Source: Pedobacter endophyticus
GTDB lineage: Bacteria; Bacteroidota; Bacteroidia; Sphingobacteriales; Sphingobacteriaceae
Assembly: GCF_015679185.1 (NCBI RefSeq)
Contig: NZ_CP064939.1
Location: forward strand, 5,022,001 to 5,086,000
Reading direction: 5' to 3'
DNA: 64,000 bases
In this document: one piece after another, positions 9,168 through 16,318 of the stretch
Numbering within the stretch: the first letter of the stretch is position 1
How the letters are laid out: every line of letters starts with the position of its first letter
Translations under genes and position numbers: made by a program
Notes under the pieces: model-generated
Database searches by the model: none
What the model saw: the letters and a program-made list of their open reading frames with translations, nothing else
Told to the model about the DNA's origin: nothing

Positions 9168-9579
9168 TGTTTGTTTAAAATAATTTGTCTTTCGCTGTTT
9201 TTAACAAGTCGGCAAATCTAATTAAATTTTTAAATTATAGAACCCCTTAATTAATAATTTATTAAGATTAATTTCTAACATGGAACAATAGCGCAACCGA
9301 TAGCCGCTTCGAACGCTTTTTATGTTCATCGGTTCAAAAGACTGTTTGTTTGGAGATAATTGCAGAAATTTGTCGGTTGGGTTTAACTCAGCAAATATAA
9401 CTTTTTTTGACTCGTTGTGGTATTGAGAAGAGGAAATAGGGCCGGTCGTCTGAGGATGCATCCCTCGGCTGGCATTAGCCTGTGTTGCTATCATCGTTGC
9501 AAGGCACGAAGCAATCTTATTATAAAGCATGTATACTCCTTCATCTTGGAGAGTTCAGCATCACGACGGCAGGTTTTGT
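9168..9579. other. intergenic stretch: secDF leader and a dispersed repeat remnant
   Basis: About 410 bases. On the minus strand TAGATTTG (complement of 9213-9220) matches the -7 box of Bacteroidota promoters and may serve secDF, but no good TTTG lies 19 bases further up. Around 9488-9520 the sequence GCAAGGCACGAAGCAATCTT resembles a word often dispersed in Bacteroidota genomes. A 102-codon frame on the minus strand (9222-9530) has no recognisable features and I do not call it. Confidence 0.5.
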
Positions 9580-10074
9580 CTACTTCCTTTTCAAAACCTT
9601 AAACGTATAATCGTATTTATTTTTCTCGTCTGCTTGATGCGATTCGCTGCTAATCACTTCCCATTCGTTCCGATCAATCTCCGGAAAAAAGGCGTCAGCA
9701 TCAAAGGTATGGTGTATCGTGGTTAGATAAATGGTGTCGGTTTTGGGTAAAGCCTGACGATAGATTTCAGCTCCGCCTATAATGAAAATTGGACCATCGC
9801 TATCTTCACTCAATTTAATCGCTTCGTCTAAACTATTTACAACTTCGGCACCATCAATCTTTAATGAAGCATCCCTCGTAACCACAATATTTCGACGATT
9901 TGGCAATGGCTTTCCAACCGAATCAAATGTTTTGCGGCCCATAATCACCGTATGGCCAGAGGTGGTTTGTTTAAAGAATTTTAGATCGGCAGGCATGTGC
10001 CATAATAGCTGGTTGTTTCTGCCAATTGCGAAATTATCGGCAACTGCGACGGCTATGTTAAGTTGATTAGTCAT
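9580..10074 (-). CDS. folA: dihydrofolate reductase
   Basis: Reduces dihydrofolate to tetrahydrofolate with NADPH, regenerating the cofactor oxidised by thymidylate synthase. The 164 residues are standard. IAVAVADNFAIGRNNQLLWHMPADLKFFKQTT holds the Met20-type loop and the catalytic acidic residue (the D in MPADLKFFK). VIMGRKTFDSVGKPLPNRRNIVVTR binds NADPH, and IFIIGGAEIYRQAL is the GGxxIY motif. It lies downstream of thyA on the same strand, separated by a small gene; linkage of thyA and folA is common and fits their shared cycle. Confidence 0.97.
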   Translation of the reverse strand: MTNQLNIAVAVADNFAIGRNNQLLWHMPADLKFFKQTTSGHTVIMGRKTFDSVGKPLPNRRNIVVTRDASLKIDGAEVVNSLDEAIKLSEDSDGPIFIIGGAEIYRQALPKTDTIYLTTIHHTFDADAFFPEIDRNEWEVISSESHQADEKNKYDYTFKVLKRK

Positions 10075-10210
10075 TAGTTGATTAGTTCATTAGTTTGCAG
10101 CGTTTAATATGCGTAAAGCAGAAGACAAACTAAATGTGCAATAATTTTGATTATGGCTTTTCAGCCTTTTTCCCAATATACTTTATATAGGCGTGAAACC
10201 ATTGGTATAT

Positions 10211-10384
10211 CTAAGCATTAAGCTTTTGCATCAGATCCGCGTGGCTATTGGTTTTTGTTAGTCTTTCGCCTTTAAAAGTCCTTTTCATAGCCTTTAAAGT
10301 CTTTTTATTAGGCATTTCATTGCTTTTTATCTTCATAACAAGGCCTAATTCATCTAATAACGGTTTGGTCTTTAAGTCAGCCAT
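10211..10384 (-). CDS. small basic protein, antitoxin-like, unknown function
   Basis: A 57-codon frame between thyA and folA, starting MADLKTKPLLDELGLVMKIK and ending SHADLMQKLNA. It is lysine-rich, has no membrane segment, and reads like a compact helical protein. The pattern of a short N-terminal amphipathic part and a C-terminal helix is reminiscent of RelB/HigA-adjacent antitoxins or small DNA-binding proteins, but I cannot place it in a family. No toxin-like partner is visible next to it. The call rests on the natural-looking amino-acid composition and the absence of another use for the gap. Confidence 0.6.
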   Translation of the reverse strand: MADLKTKPLLDELGLVMKIKSNEMPNKKTLKAMKRTFKGERLTKTNSHADLMQKLNA

Positions 10385-10455
10385 ATACAAATATATTAAA
10401 AATTAGACTTTAGTAAATTAGCATTACCATTGACTAATGAACCAATAAGTCGAAT

Positions 10456-10503
10456 AGTCATCGGATGAATATAGCAAACGGGCTAGGTATTCATCCGATG
10501 ACT
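10456..10503. repeat. 16-bp inverted repeat (AGTCATCGGATGA family)
   Basis: AGTCATCGGATGAATA at 10456-10471 is perfectly complementary to 10488-10503 around a 16-base loop. A close relative lies at 41341-41387. It is flanked on the right by CAATGAC/AATGAAC-type heptads up to the thyA stop codon. It could fold as a long hairpin in RNA and may end thyA transcripts, but it lacks a T-tract. Confidence 0.85.
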
Positions 10504-10555
10504 AATCAAGGAATGACTAATGAACCAATGACAAATGGACCAATGAGCCAATTGA

Positions 10556-11377
10556 CTATACCGCCACCGCACCTTTGATATGCGGATGTGCCTCGTAATT
10601 CTCTAAGGTAAAATCTTCGAACTTAAAATCGAAAATACTTTTTACTTCGGGATTTATTCTCATCGTAGGCAAGGCTTTTGGCTCCCTGCTTAATTGAAGA
10701 TTGGCCTGCTCAATATGGTTGTTGTATAAATGCGCATCGCCAAGCGTGTGAACAAAATCTCCGGCATCTAAATCGCATACCTGCGCCACCATCATCGTTA
10801 AAAGGGCGTAAGACGCTATATTAAAAGGAACACCAAGGAAAATATCTGCGCTACGCTGGTACAATTGGCAACTCAACTTGCCCCTTGTTTCGCCTTTCTC
10901 GGAATCGGGCGGTGCAACGTAAAACTGAAAAAAGGCATGGCACGGCGGCAAAGCCATATTTTCGATCTCAGCAACATTCCATGCCGAAACAATAATTCTA
11001 CGCGAATCGGGGTTGTTTTTAATCGTATTAATAATATTCGTAATCTGATCGATGTGTTGCCCATCAGGCGTTGGCCAGCTTCGCCATTGAGAGCCATAAA
11101 CAGGCCCCAGGTTGCCATTTTCATCCGCCCATTCATCCCAAATCCGAACACCATTCTCTTTCAGGTATTTTATATTCGTATCGCCGCTTAAAAACCAGAT
11201 CAATTCGTGTATAATCGATTTCAAATGCAACTTTTTCGTCGTAACCATCGGAAAGCCATCTTGCAGGTTAAAGCGCATTTGATGCCCAAAAACGCTAATC
11301 GTTCCCGTGCCTGTACGGTCGTGTTTCTGTGTGCCGTTATCCAGCACATGCTGCATTAAATCTAAATATTGTTTCAT
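10556..11377 (-). CDS. thyA: thymidylate synthase
   Basis: Methylates dUMP to dTMP with methylenetetrahydrofolate; cytosolic dimer. The 273 residues begin MKQYLDLMQHVLDNGTQKHDRTGTGTISVFG, the usual N-terminal signature with the phosphate-binding Arg. ALPPCHAFFQFYV contains the catalytic Cys, and SCQLYQRSADIFLGVPFNIASYALL the dUMP-binding QRSxD segment. FxHTLGDAHLYNNHIEQ is also conserved. FolA, encoded downstream on the same strand, recycles the dihydrofolate made here. Confidence 0.98.
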   Translation of the reverse strand: MKQYLDLMQHVLDNGTQKHDRTGTGTISVFGHQMRFNLQDGFPMVTTKKLHLKSIIHELIWFLSGDTNIKYLKENGVRIWDEWADENGNLGPVYGSQWRSWPTPDGQHIDQITNIINTIKNNPDSRRIIVSAWNVAEIENMALPPCHAFFQFYVAPPDSEKGETRGKLSCQLYQRSADIFLGVPFNIASYALLTMMVAQVCDLDAGDFVHTLGDAHLYNNHIEQANLQLSREPKALPTMRINPEVKSIFDFKFEDFTLENYEAHPHIKGAVAV

Positions 11378-11587
11378 AAATCCGGCTTAAATCTCAACAG
11401 AGGCTTTTAATGGAAAATAATAATTAGGTGCAAATATCTAAAATTTATTAGGCGTTGAAGTTTTTAGTTTTCGACAATCTGATCCTTTTAAACATCACTT
11501 GCGATTTGTTTATATTTGAATACTTTGTTATCAAATACCAACAATGTATGTTTGTAAGCAAAGTTCCGAGCAATTTTTCGCATTAAG

Positions 11588-11615
11588 GACTCACGACTTA
11601 AGACTTACGACCAAA
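11588..11615. repeat. heptanucleotide array (GACTTAA word) before ispE
   Basis: Three consecutive 7-base words, GACTCAC, GACTTAA and GACTTAC, plus a partial fourth, end directly at the ispE start codon. The array would form the last part of the ispE leader. Confidence 0.75.
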
Positions 11616-12419
11616 ATGTTATCCTTCCCAAACGCAAAAATAAATTTAGGCCTAAATATTACAGAAAAACGAAGTGATGGTTACCATAACCTCGAAACCG
11701 TTTTTTACCCAATTAATATCAAAGACGCGGTAGAAATAACTGATGCTGAACAGACTTCGTGCAAAATTTACGGCACCAATATTCCCGGCGATGCAAACGA
11801 TAATTTGTGCATGCGGGCTTATAATCAAATTAAACAAGATTTTGATATTCCTGCACAGCAAATAAGCCTTTTAAAAAATATCCCCGTTGGGGCTGGTCTC
11901 GGCGGCGGTTCGGCCGATTGCGCTTTCCTGATTAAGCTGTTGAACGAAAAATTTCGCTTAGGCATGTCGGTTACCACAATGCAAAATTATGCTCGTCGAT
12001 TAGGCGCCGACTGTGCTTTTTTTATCGAGAACAAACCTGTGTATGCTTTTAATAAAGGCGATGAGTTCGAAAAATGTGAAATAGATTTGTCAGGCTGGTT
12101 TAAAGTTTTGGTAAAACCGCCCGTACACGTCAGCACGGCCGATGCCTATGCGCTTGTAAAACCTCAAAAGCCTTTGCAATCGTTAAAAGAAATCATACAT
12201 TTGTCGCCAACAACATGGAAAAATAAGGTTATCAACGATTTCGAGGCTTCGGTATTCGCAAAATATCCCCAAATTCATCAAATAAAAACCAGTTTATACG
12301 ATGCAGGCGCAACGTTCGCTTTAATGAGTGGCAGCGGCTCGTCGGTTTTTGCGCTATTTAACGATCCTGTTAAACTGCCCGAACTGGAAAAAGACAACTT
12401 AGTTTATTACAATGTTTAA
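11616..12419 (+). CDS. ispE: 4-(cytidine 5'-diphospho)-2-C-methyl-D-erythritol kinase
   Basis: GHMP kinase that phosphorylates CDP-methylerythritol in the MEP route to isoprenoids. I start it at 11616 (MLSFPNAKINLGLNITEKRSDGYHNLETVFYPI), because the family begins with this block. The upstream in-frame extension to 11544 is built of heptad repeats. NIPVGAGLGGGSADCAFLIKLLN is the GHMP ATP-binding motif, and LMSGSGSSVFALF is the C-terminal GHMP motif. At 267 residues it is normal in length. It reads divergently from thyA. Confidence 0.95.
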   Translation: MLSFPNAKINLGLNITEKRSDGYHNLETVFYPINIKDAVEITDAEQTSCKIYGTNIPGDANDNLCMRAYNQIKQDFDIPAQQISLLKNIPVGAGLGGGSADCAFLIKLLNEKFRLGMSVTTMQNYARRLGADCAFFIENKPVYAFNKGDEFEKCEIDLSGWFKVLVKPPVHVSTADAYALVKPQKPLQSLKEIIHLSPTTWKNKVINDFEASVFAKYPQIHQIKTSLYDAGATFALMSGSGSSVFALFNDPVKLPELEKDNLVYYNV

Positions 12420-12423
12420 ATGT

Positions 12424-12458
12424 AGCTTAAAGCTGAAAGACAAAAGCTTAAAGCTTTG
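12424..12458. repeat. heptanucleotide array (AGCTTAA word) after ispE
   Basis: Five 7-base words in a row (AGCTTAA, AGCTGAA, AGACAAA, AGCTTAA, AGCTTTG) start four bases after the ispE stop codon. Further right (about 12498-12530) is CCTCCCTTCTGGGGAGG, a C/G-rich word common in Bacteroidota spacers. Confidence 0.85.
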
Positions 12459-12541
12459 AACTAATTTTATAAAAAAATGCATAAACGTCTTGCGCTCCCT
12501 CCCTTCTGGGGAGGTTGGGGTGGGGCTTGATACTAATAACA

Positions 12542-12961
12542 ATGAACATAAATCTGATCCGCAAAAGCGGAAAATTTAATTTCGAAGCAGAAAACGAGAG
12601 CGGTTTTACTGTCGAATTGGATGCCAAAGCCGCAATTGGGGGCGAAGGAAAGGGCTTTAGGCCGATGGAAATGCTGCTAATTGGTTTGGGCGGCTGCAGT
12701 GGAATTGATATGGTAAACGTATTAACTAAACAAAAAGAGCCGCTTAACGATATCAAGATTGTCATCAACGCAACCCGCAAGGACGAGGAAATGCCGCCTA
12801 TTTTTGAAGTGATCGACATTCATTTCGACTTATTTGGCGATTTAAGTGTTGCCAAGGTAGAACGTGCGCTAAACATGACCTTCGATAAATATTGCTCGGT
12901 ATCGAACATTCTTGGGCGTTCAGCGAAAATTAATTTTACTTACACAATAAAAAAGGTTTAA
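12542..12961 (+). CDS. OsmC/Ohr family protein
   Basis: Small redox protein of the OsmC superfamily, which reduces organic hydroperoxides with a pair of Cys residues. The start at 12542 (MNINLIRKSGKFNFEAENESG) drops a repeat-derived N-terminal extension. GFRPMEMLLIGLGGCSGIDMVNVL (about residues 38-61) holds the first Cys in the family position, and FDKYCSVSNIL the second. It is 139 residues long, as expected for the YhfA-like subgroup. Its stop codon is embedded in a heptad array. Its exact peroxide substrate is not known. Confidence 0.9.
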   Translation: MNINLIRKSGKFNFEAENESGFTVELDAKAAIGGEGKGFRPMEMLLIGLGGCSGIDMVNVLTKQKEPLNDIKIVINATRKDEEMPPIFEVIDIHFDLFGDLSVAKVERALNMTFDKYCSVSNILGRSAKINFTYTIKKV

Positions 12962-13024
12962 GGTAGAGGGTTTAAGGCGTAAGGTCTGAAATCTCATATC
13001 ACAAATCTCAATACTCACATCTCA
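12953..13024. repeat. two abutting heptanucleotide arrays (AAGGNNN and AATCTCA words)
   Basis: Words of the form AAGGNNN run from about 12953, across the OsmC stop codon, to 12987. They are followed by five NATCTCA-like words (AATCTCA, TATCACA, AATCTCA, ATACTCA, CATCTCA) from 12990 to 13024, six bases before metZ. All steps are seven bases. Confidence 0.85.
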
Positions 13025-13030
13025 AAAAAA

Positions 13031-14200
13031 ATGAAATCCGAAAATTTCGAAACCATAGCCATACGCACTCAAACCGAACGCAGTGGTCATAAAGAACATT
13101 CTGCGCCAATTTACTTAACATCGAGCTACAAGTTTGATGATGCCGAAGAAATGCGTGCCCTCTTTGCAAACGAAAAAGAAGGAAACGTGTATAGCCGTTA
13201 TTCGAACCCGAATACATCAGAGTTTATCGAAAAAATGTGTCTTTTAGAGGGGGCAGAAGATGGCTTTGCCACTGCAACCGGCATGGCGGCTATTTTTACA
13301 ACCTTTGGTGCATTTTTAAAAGCGGGCGATCACATTGTTTCGAGCCGATCTGTTTTTGGCTCTACGCATCAGCTATTAACTAATGTTTTTGCCAAGTGGG
13401 GTGTAACTTTCGATTATGCCGACCTTGATAAGCCCGAAGATTGGGAGGCTTTAATTAAGCCAAACACAAAAATGATTTTTGTTGAAACCCCTTCAAATCC
13501 TGGGATAGACATTATCGATCTGGAGTTTTTGGGCGATTTAGCCAAAAAGCACAATCAACTTTTGGTGGTTGATAACTGTTTTGCCACACCATATTTACAA
13601 CAACCTATCAAGCTTGGGGCACATATTTCTATTCATTCGGCTACAAAATATATCGATGGACAGGGGCGCGTTTTGGGTGGAATAATTTTAGGACGAAAGG
13701 ATTTAATTACCGAAATTGTGATGTTTGCCCGCCATAGCGGCCCATCTTTATCAGCCTTTAATGCCTGGATTTTATCAAAAAGCTTAGAAACATTGGCCGT
13801 TCGCATGGATCGCCATTGCGAGAACGCATTAAAAGTAGCCGAATACCTGGAGAAACATCCTAAAATAAAGTTGGTGAAATACCCATTTTTGCCATCTCAC
13901 CCGCAGTACGAAATTGCCAAAAAGCAAATGAGGCAGGGCGGCGGTATTGTAACCGTTGTTGTGCACGGTGGAATTGAAGGCGCCCGGAAGTTTATGGATG
14001 GGTTGAAAATGTTTTCTATCTCTGCAAACCTGGCCGATACCCGCTCAATAGCCACACATCCGGCAACGAGCACGCACAGTAAATTAACCGAAGAAGAACG
14101 CAATATAGTAGGTATAGAGCAAGGTTCAATTCGTTTGTCGATTGGTTTAGAGCATATTAATGATATTTTAGCCGATATTGAACAGGCGTTGAACGATTAG
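13031..14200 (+). CDS. metZ: O-succinylhomoserine sulfhydrylase
   Basis: PLP enzyme of the Cys/Met metabolism family that makes homocysteine from an acylhomoserine and sulfide. SVFGSTHQLLTN and VETPSNPGIDIIDL are family blocks. SIHSATKYIDGQGRVLGG holds the Schiff-base Lys, and the GQGR reading at that point is typical of MetZ rather than of cystathionine gamma-synthase. ADTRSIATHPATSTHSKLTEEER is the C-terminal signature. The 389 residues are normal in length. Assignment to succinyl rather than acetyl donor is by resemblance only. Confidence 0.92.
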   Translation: MKSENFETIAIRTQTERSGHKEHSAPIYLTSSYKFDDAEEMRALFANEKEGNVYSRYSNPNTSEFIEKMCLLEGAEDGFATATGMAAIFTTFGAFLKAGDHIVSSRSVFGSTHQLLTNVFAKWGVTFDYADLDKPEDWEALIKPNTKMIFVETPSNPGIDIIDLEFLGDLAKKHNQLLVVDNCFATPYLQQPIKLGAHISIHSATKYIDGQGRVLGGIILGRKDLITEIVMFARHSGPSLSAFNAWILSKSLETLAVRMDRHCENALKVAEYLEKHPKIKLVKYPFLPSHPQYEIAKKQMRQGGGIVTVVVHGGIEGARKFMDGLKMFSISANLADTRSIATHPATSTHSKLTEEERNIVGIEQGSIRLSIGLEHINDILADIEQALND

Positions 14201-14540
14201 AACTATCCGTCATTTCCGCTGAATCTTTCCAGCGAAAGGAGAAATGATGATTTACCCCTCCGGTCGGTGTTTCACCGATCGGTAAAACGCAATATTCTGA
14301 GAGATACACAAGATTAAAATTATACGCCCTTTCGAGTGCAGCCGCGAAATCTGTATGCAAGGTCCAAAAATTTCTACCCGGGTTCCATAAAAGCATTCCT
14401 TGCCGTTCTTTCATTGCGCTTGGCCAACTCCAACTCCCAACTCAAAACTCCCAACTCAAACTCCAAACTTTCTTACCCTACATCAATGCTGCGCTCCGCT
14501 ACCTGCAGTAAATTTGTATCATAAACAAGAAAGGAAATTT
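14201..14540. other. spacer with AACTCCC heptads, no gene
   Basis: From about 14426 to 14475 the words AACTCCC, AACTCAA and ACTCCAA follow each other in steps of seven bases. The same words form the array at 15975-16037. The in-frame upstream extension of the pirin gene runs through this array and is not coding in my view. Confidence 0.75.
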
Positions 14541-15263
14541 ATGTCACAGTTCATTTTGCACAAAGAAAATACCAGGGGCCATGCAAATCATGGTTGGTTA
14601 AATGCACATCACTCATTCAGTTTTGCCAATTACTACAATCCTGAAAGAATGCATTTTGGAGTTTTACGGGTTTTAAATGATGACTTAATTGATGGAGGAA
14701 TGGGTTTCGGAACGCATCCACACGACAATATGGAAATTATTACGATTCCATTGGCCGGAGCAATTGCGCATAAAGACAGCATGGGAAATTCGGCCGTAAT
14801 TAAGAGCGGAGAGATACAGGTGATGAGCGCCGGAACTGGTGTAAGCCACAGCGAATTTAATGCGTTGGAAGACCAGAAATTGAGTTTATTGCAAATCTGG
14901 TTGTTCCCTAATAAAAAGAATGTTACGCCACGTTACGATCAGCTGACTTTAGATGCAGATGCACGCCACAATAATTTTCAGCAAATCTTATCGCCGAGTG
15001 CCGATGATGCGGGTGTTTGGATCCATCAGGACGCCTGGTTCTCGTTAGGCAAATTTGATGAAGGCTTTGAAACCGAATATAAGATCAAAAAAGCTGGAAA
15101 CGGCGTTTACGCCTTCGTAATAGGTGGCGAAGTAACCATAAATGGTCAAACATTAAGCACCCGAGATGGTTTGGGAATTTGGGATGTAGACAGCATTAGC
15201 TTCAAGGCAAACACCGCCGATGCTGAAGTGCTGTTGATGGATGTTCCGATGGAATTGAATTAA
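14541..15263 (+). CDS. pirin family protein
   Basis: Cupin-fold metalloprotein of the pirin family (YhhW-like). Start at 14541, preceded by AAGGAAATTT. NARGH-like HANHGWLNAHHSFSFANYYNPERMHFG opens the family. GTHPHDNMEIITIPLAGAIAHKDSMGN carries two metal His residues, and MSAGTGVSHSEFN the third His and the Glu. The C-terminal cupin begins near residue 150. It has 240 residues. Some pirins oxidise quercetin and others regulate by redox state; which applies here is open. Confidence 0.93.
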   Translation: MSQFILHKENTRGHANHGWLNAHHSFSFANYYNPERMHFGVLRVLNDDLIDGGMGFGTHPHDNMEIITIPLAGAIAHKDSMGNSAVIKSGEIQVMSAGTGVSHSEFNALEDQKLSLLQIWLFPNKKNVTPRYDQLTLDADARHNNFQQILSPSADDAGVWIHQDAWFSLGKFDEGFETEYKIKKAGNGVYAFVIGGEVTINGQTLSTRDGLGIWDVDSISFKANTADAEVLLMDVPMELN

Positions 15264-15360
15264 ACACTTATTAATTTTTGTCATACTGAGCCTGTCGAGG
15301 TACCTTAAACATCTTGATAGGTTCAATGTGACAATTTTATTTTTTTAAGCTTTTGTGATC

Positions 15361-15657
15361 ATGCAAACTACCATACTTTATATCGGCAGAGACACTGAAA
15401 TTACCACCGTGATGAATCGCCTGCTTAACGCCCGACCGGAATGGAAGGGAATTTGCGTTTGCTCGGATGAAGAGGCGATCGCACTATGCAAGGAAAACGA
15501 AATTGATTTGGTTTTGTTGGGAAATGGCATAGACCAACAAACAGAAGTTGATTTAAGAGCAAACCTTTTGGCGCTTCGACCGAATGTAAAAATCATTCAG
15601 CATTATGGTGGAGGAAGTGGTCTGCTTTACGGCGAGATTATGACGGCGCTAAGTTAA
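15361..15657 (+). CDS. receiver-like protein lacking the phosphoacceptor Asp
   Basis: A 98-residue protein starting MQTTILYIGRDTEI. Its pattern of alternating strands and helices (ILYIGRD, GICVCSDEEAIALCKENEIDLVLLGNG, NVKIIQHYGGGSG) resembles a response-regulator receiver domain. The residue after DLVLL, where the phosphorylated Asp should be, is Gly. It may be a pseudo-receiver that binds without phosphorylation, or a distant relative. It stands alone, after a GTCATACTGAGCCTGTCGAGG repeat word near 15280. Confidence 0.6.
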   Translation: MQTTILYIGRDTEITTVMNRLLNARPEWKGICVCSDEEAIALCKENEIDLVLLGNGIDQQTEVDLRANLLALRPNVKIIQHYGGGSGLLYGEIMTALS

Positions 15658-16039
15658 TCACTCTTGCAACAATGTGATTTTAAACATTTAGTAGCCCTGA
15701 ATACGCTATGATGTTGAAGCACCTGCAGCAGATGAAAGAGATGTTTCGTGGCTAGGATTGACGATTTTTGAAGTGATCCAAAAATCGTCATTTTCGACCG
15801 AGCGAGAGAATCTTCTAACGTTGGGTAGAGATTTATCGGCTGCGCTCGAAATGACGACATTTTCTACGAGCCCTCTTCTGAATGTTCTCGTCCGGTCAGG
15901 CGGAAATTAAAACTCAGCACGACCGCTGCGGTAGAGAATCTTCTAAAACATTAAATCATAATCTTATTGCGCTAAACTCCCAACTCCCAACTCCCAACTC
16001 CCAACTCAAAACTCCCAACTCCCAACTCAAAACTCCCTT
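15658..16039. other. spacer with dispersed words and an AACTCCC heptad array
   Basis: No gene seen. TTTCGACCGAGCGAGAGAA (near 15793) and a reversed CTGCGCTCGAAATGACGA (near 15840) are copies of a word common in Bacteroidota spacers. From 15975 to 16037 nine consecutive 7-base words are AACTCCC or AACTCAA. The array ends three bases before the stop codon of the following minus-strand gene. Confidence 0.8.
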
Positions 16040-16315
16040 CTAACTAATATAATCCCGATCTTCATCGCTTAACTCGCTTTTGCTGGTTGTTTGGTTGCGG
16101 TCAATTTCGTCGTCGTAACTGCTTACCGTCTTTTTCGGGCGCCCCGCAACGAAGCCAATAATAAAACCGACAACGATGCAGACTCCGATTACCAAAAGTT
16201 TAGACACCGCAAAGGTGACAAACAAGAAGTTGAAATCGACCGGTTCGACATTTAACATTAAAAAAATGGTCAACAGTGCTGTAAGGATGATGATGAAAAT
16301 GGTTTTTCCGCTCAT
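16040..16315 (-). CDS. LapA-like (DUF1049) small membrane protein
   Basis: A 91-residue protein with two membrane helices: IFIIILTALLTIFLMLNVEPVDFNFLFVTF and KLLVIGVCIVVGFIIGFVAGR. The NxxPVxFNFLF joint between them and the glycine-rich second helix are typical of the lipopolysaccharide-assembly protein A domain. A charged tail follows. It lies three bases after the 934-residue gene on the same strand and is likely cotranscribed. The molecular role of this family outside Proteobacteria is not known. Confidence 0.75.
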   Translation of the reverse strand: MSGKTIFIIILTALLTIFLMLNVEPVDFNFLFVTFAVSKLLVIGVCIVVGFIIGFVAGRPKKTVSSYDDEIDRNQTTSKSELSDEDRDYIS

Positions 16316-16318
16316 TGG

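Noticed and set aside
9222..9530. 102-codon minus-strand frame between secDF and folA
   Set aside because: No recognisable domain, overlaps the likely secDF promoter and a dispersed repeat word; composition not protein-like.
11544..11615. N-terminal extension of IspE
   Set aside because: The 24 extra codons come from a heptad array and spacer; the family starts at the Met at 11616.
12961..13030. Riboswitch before metZ
   Set aside because: The short leader is entirely made of heptad words, and no known SAM-riboswitch fold could be drawn.
14400..14540. N-terminal extension of the pirin protein
   Set aside because: Read through AACTCCC repeats; a good start with AGGAAA before it is at 14541.
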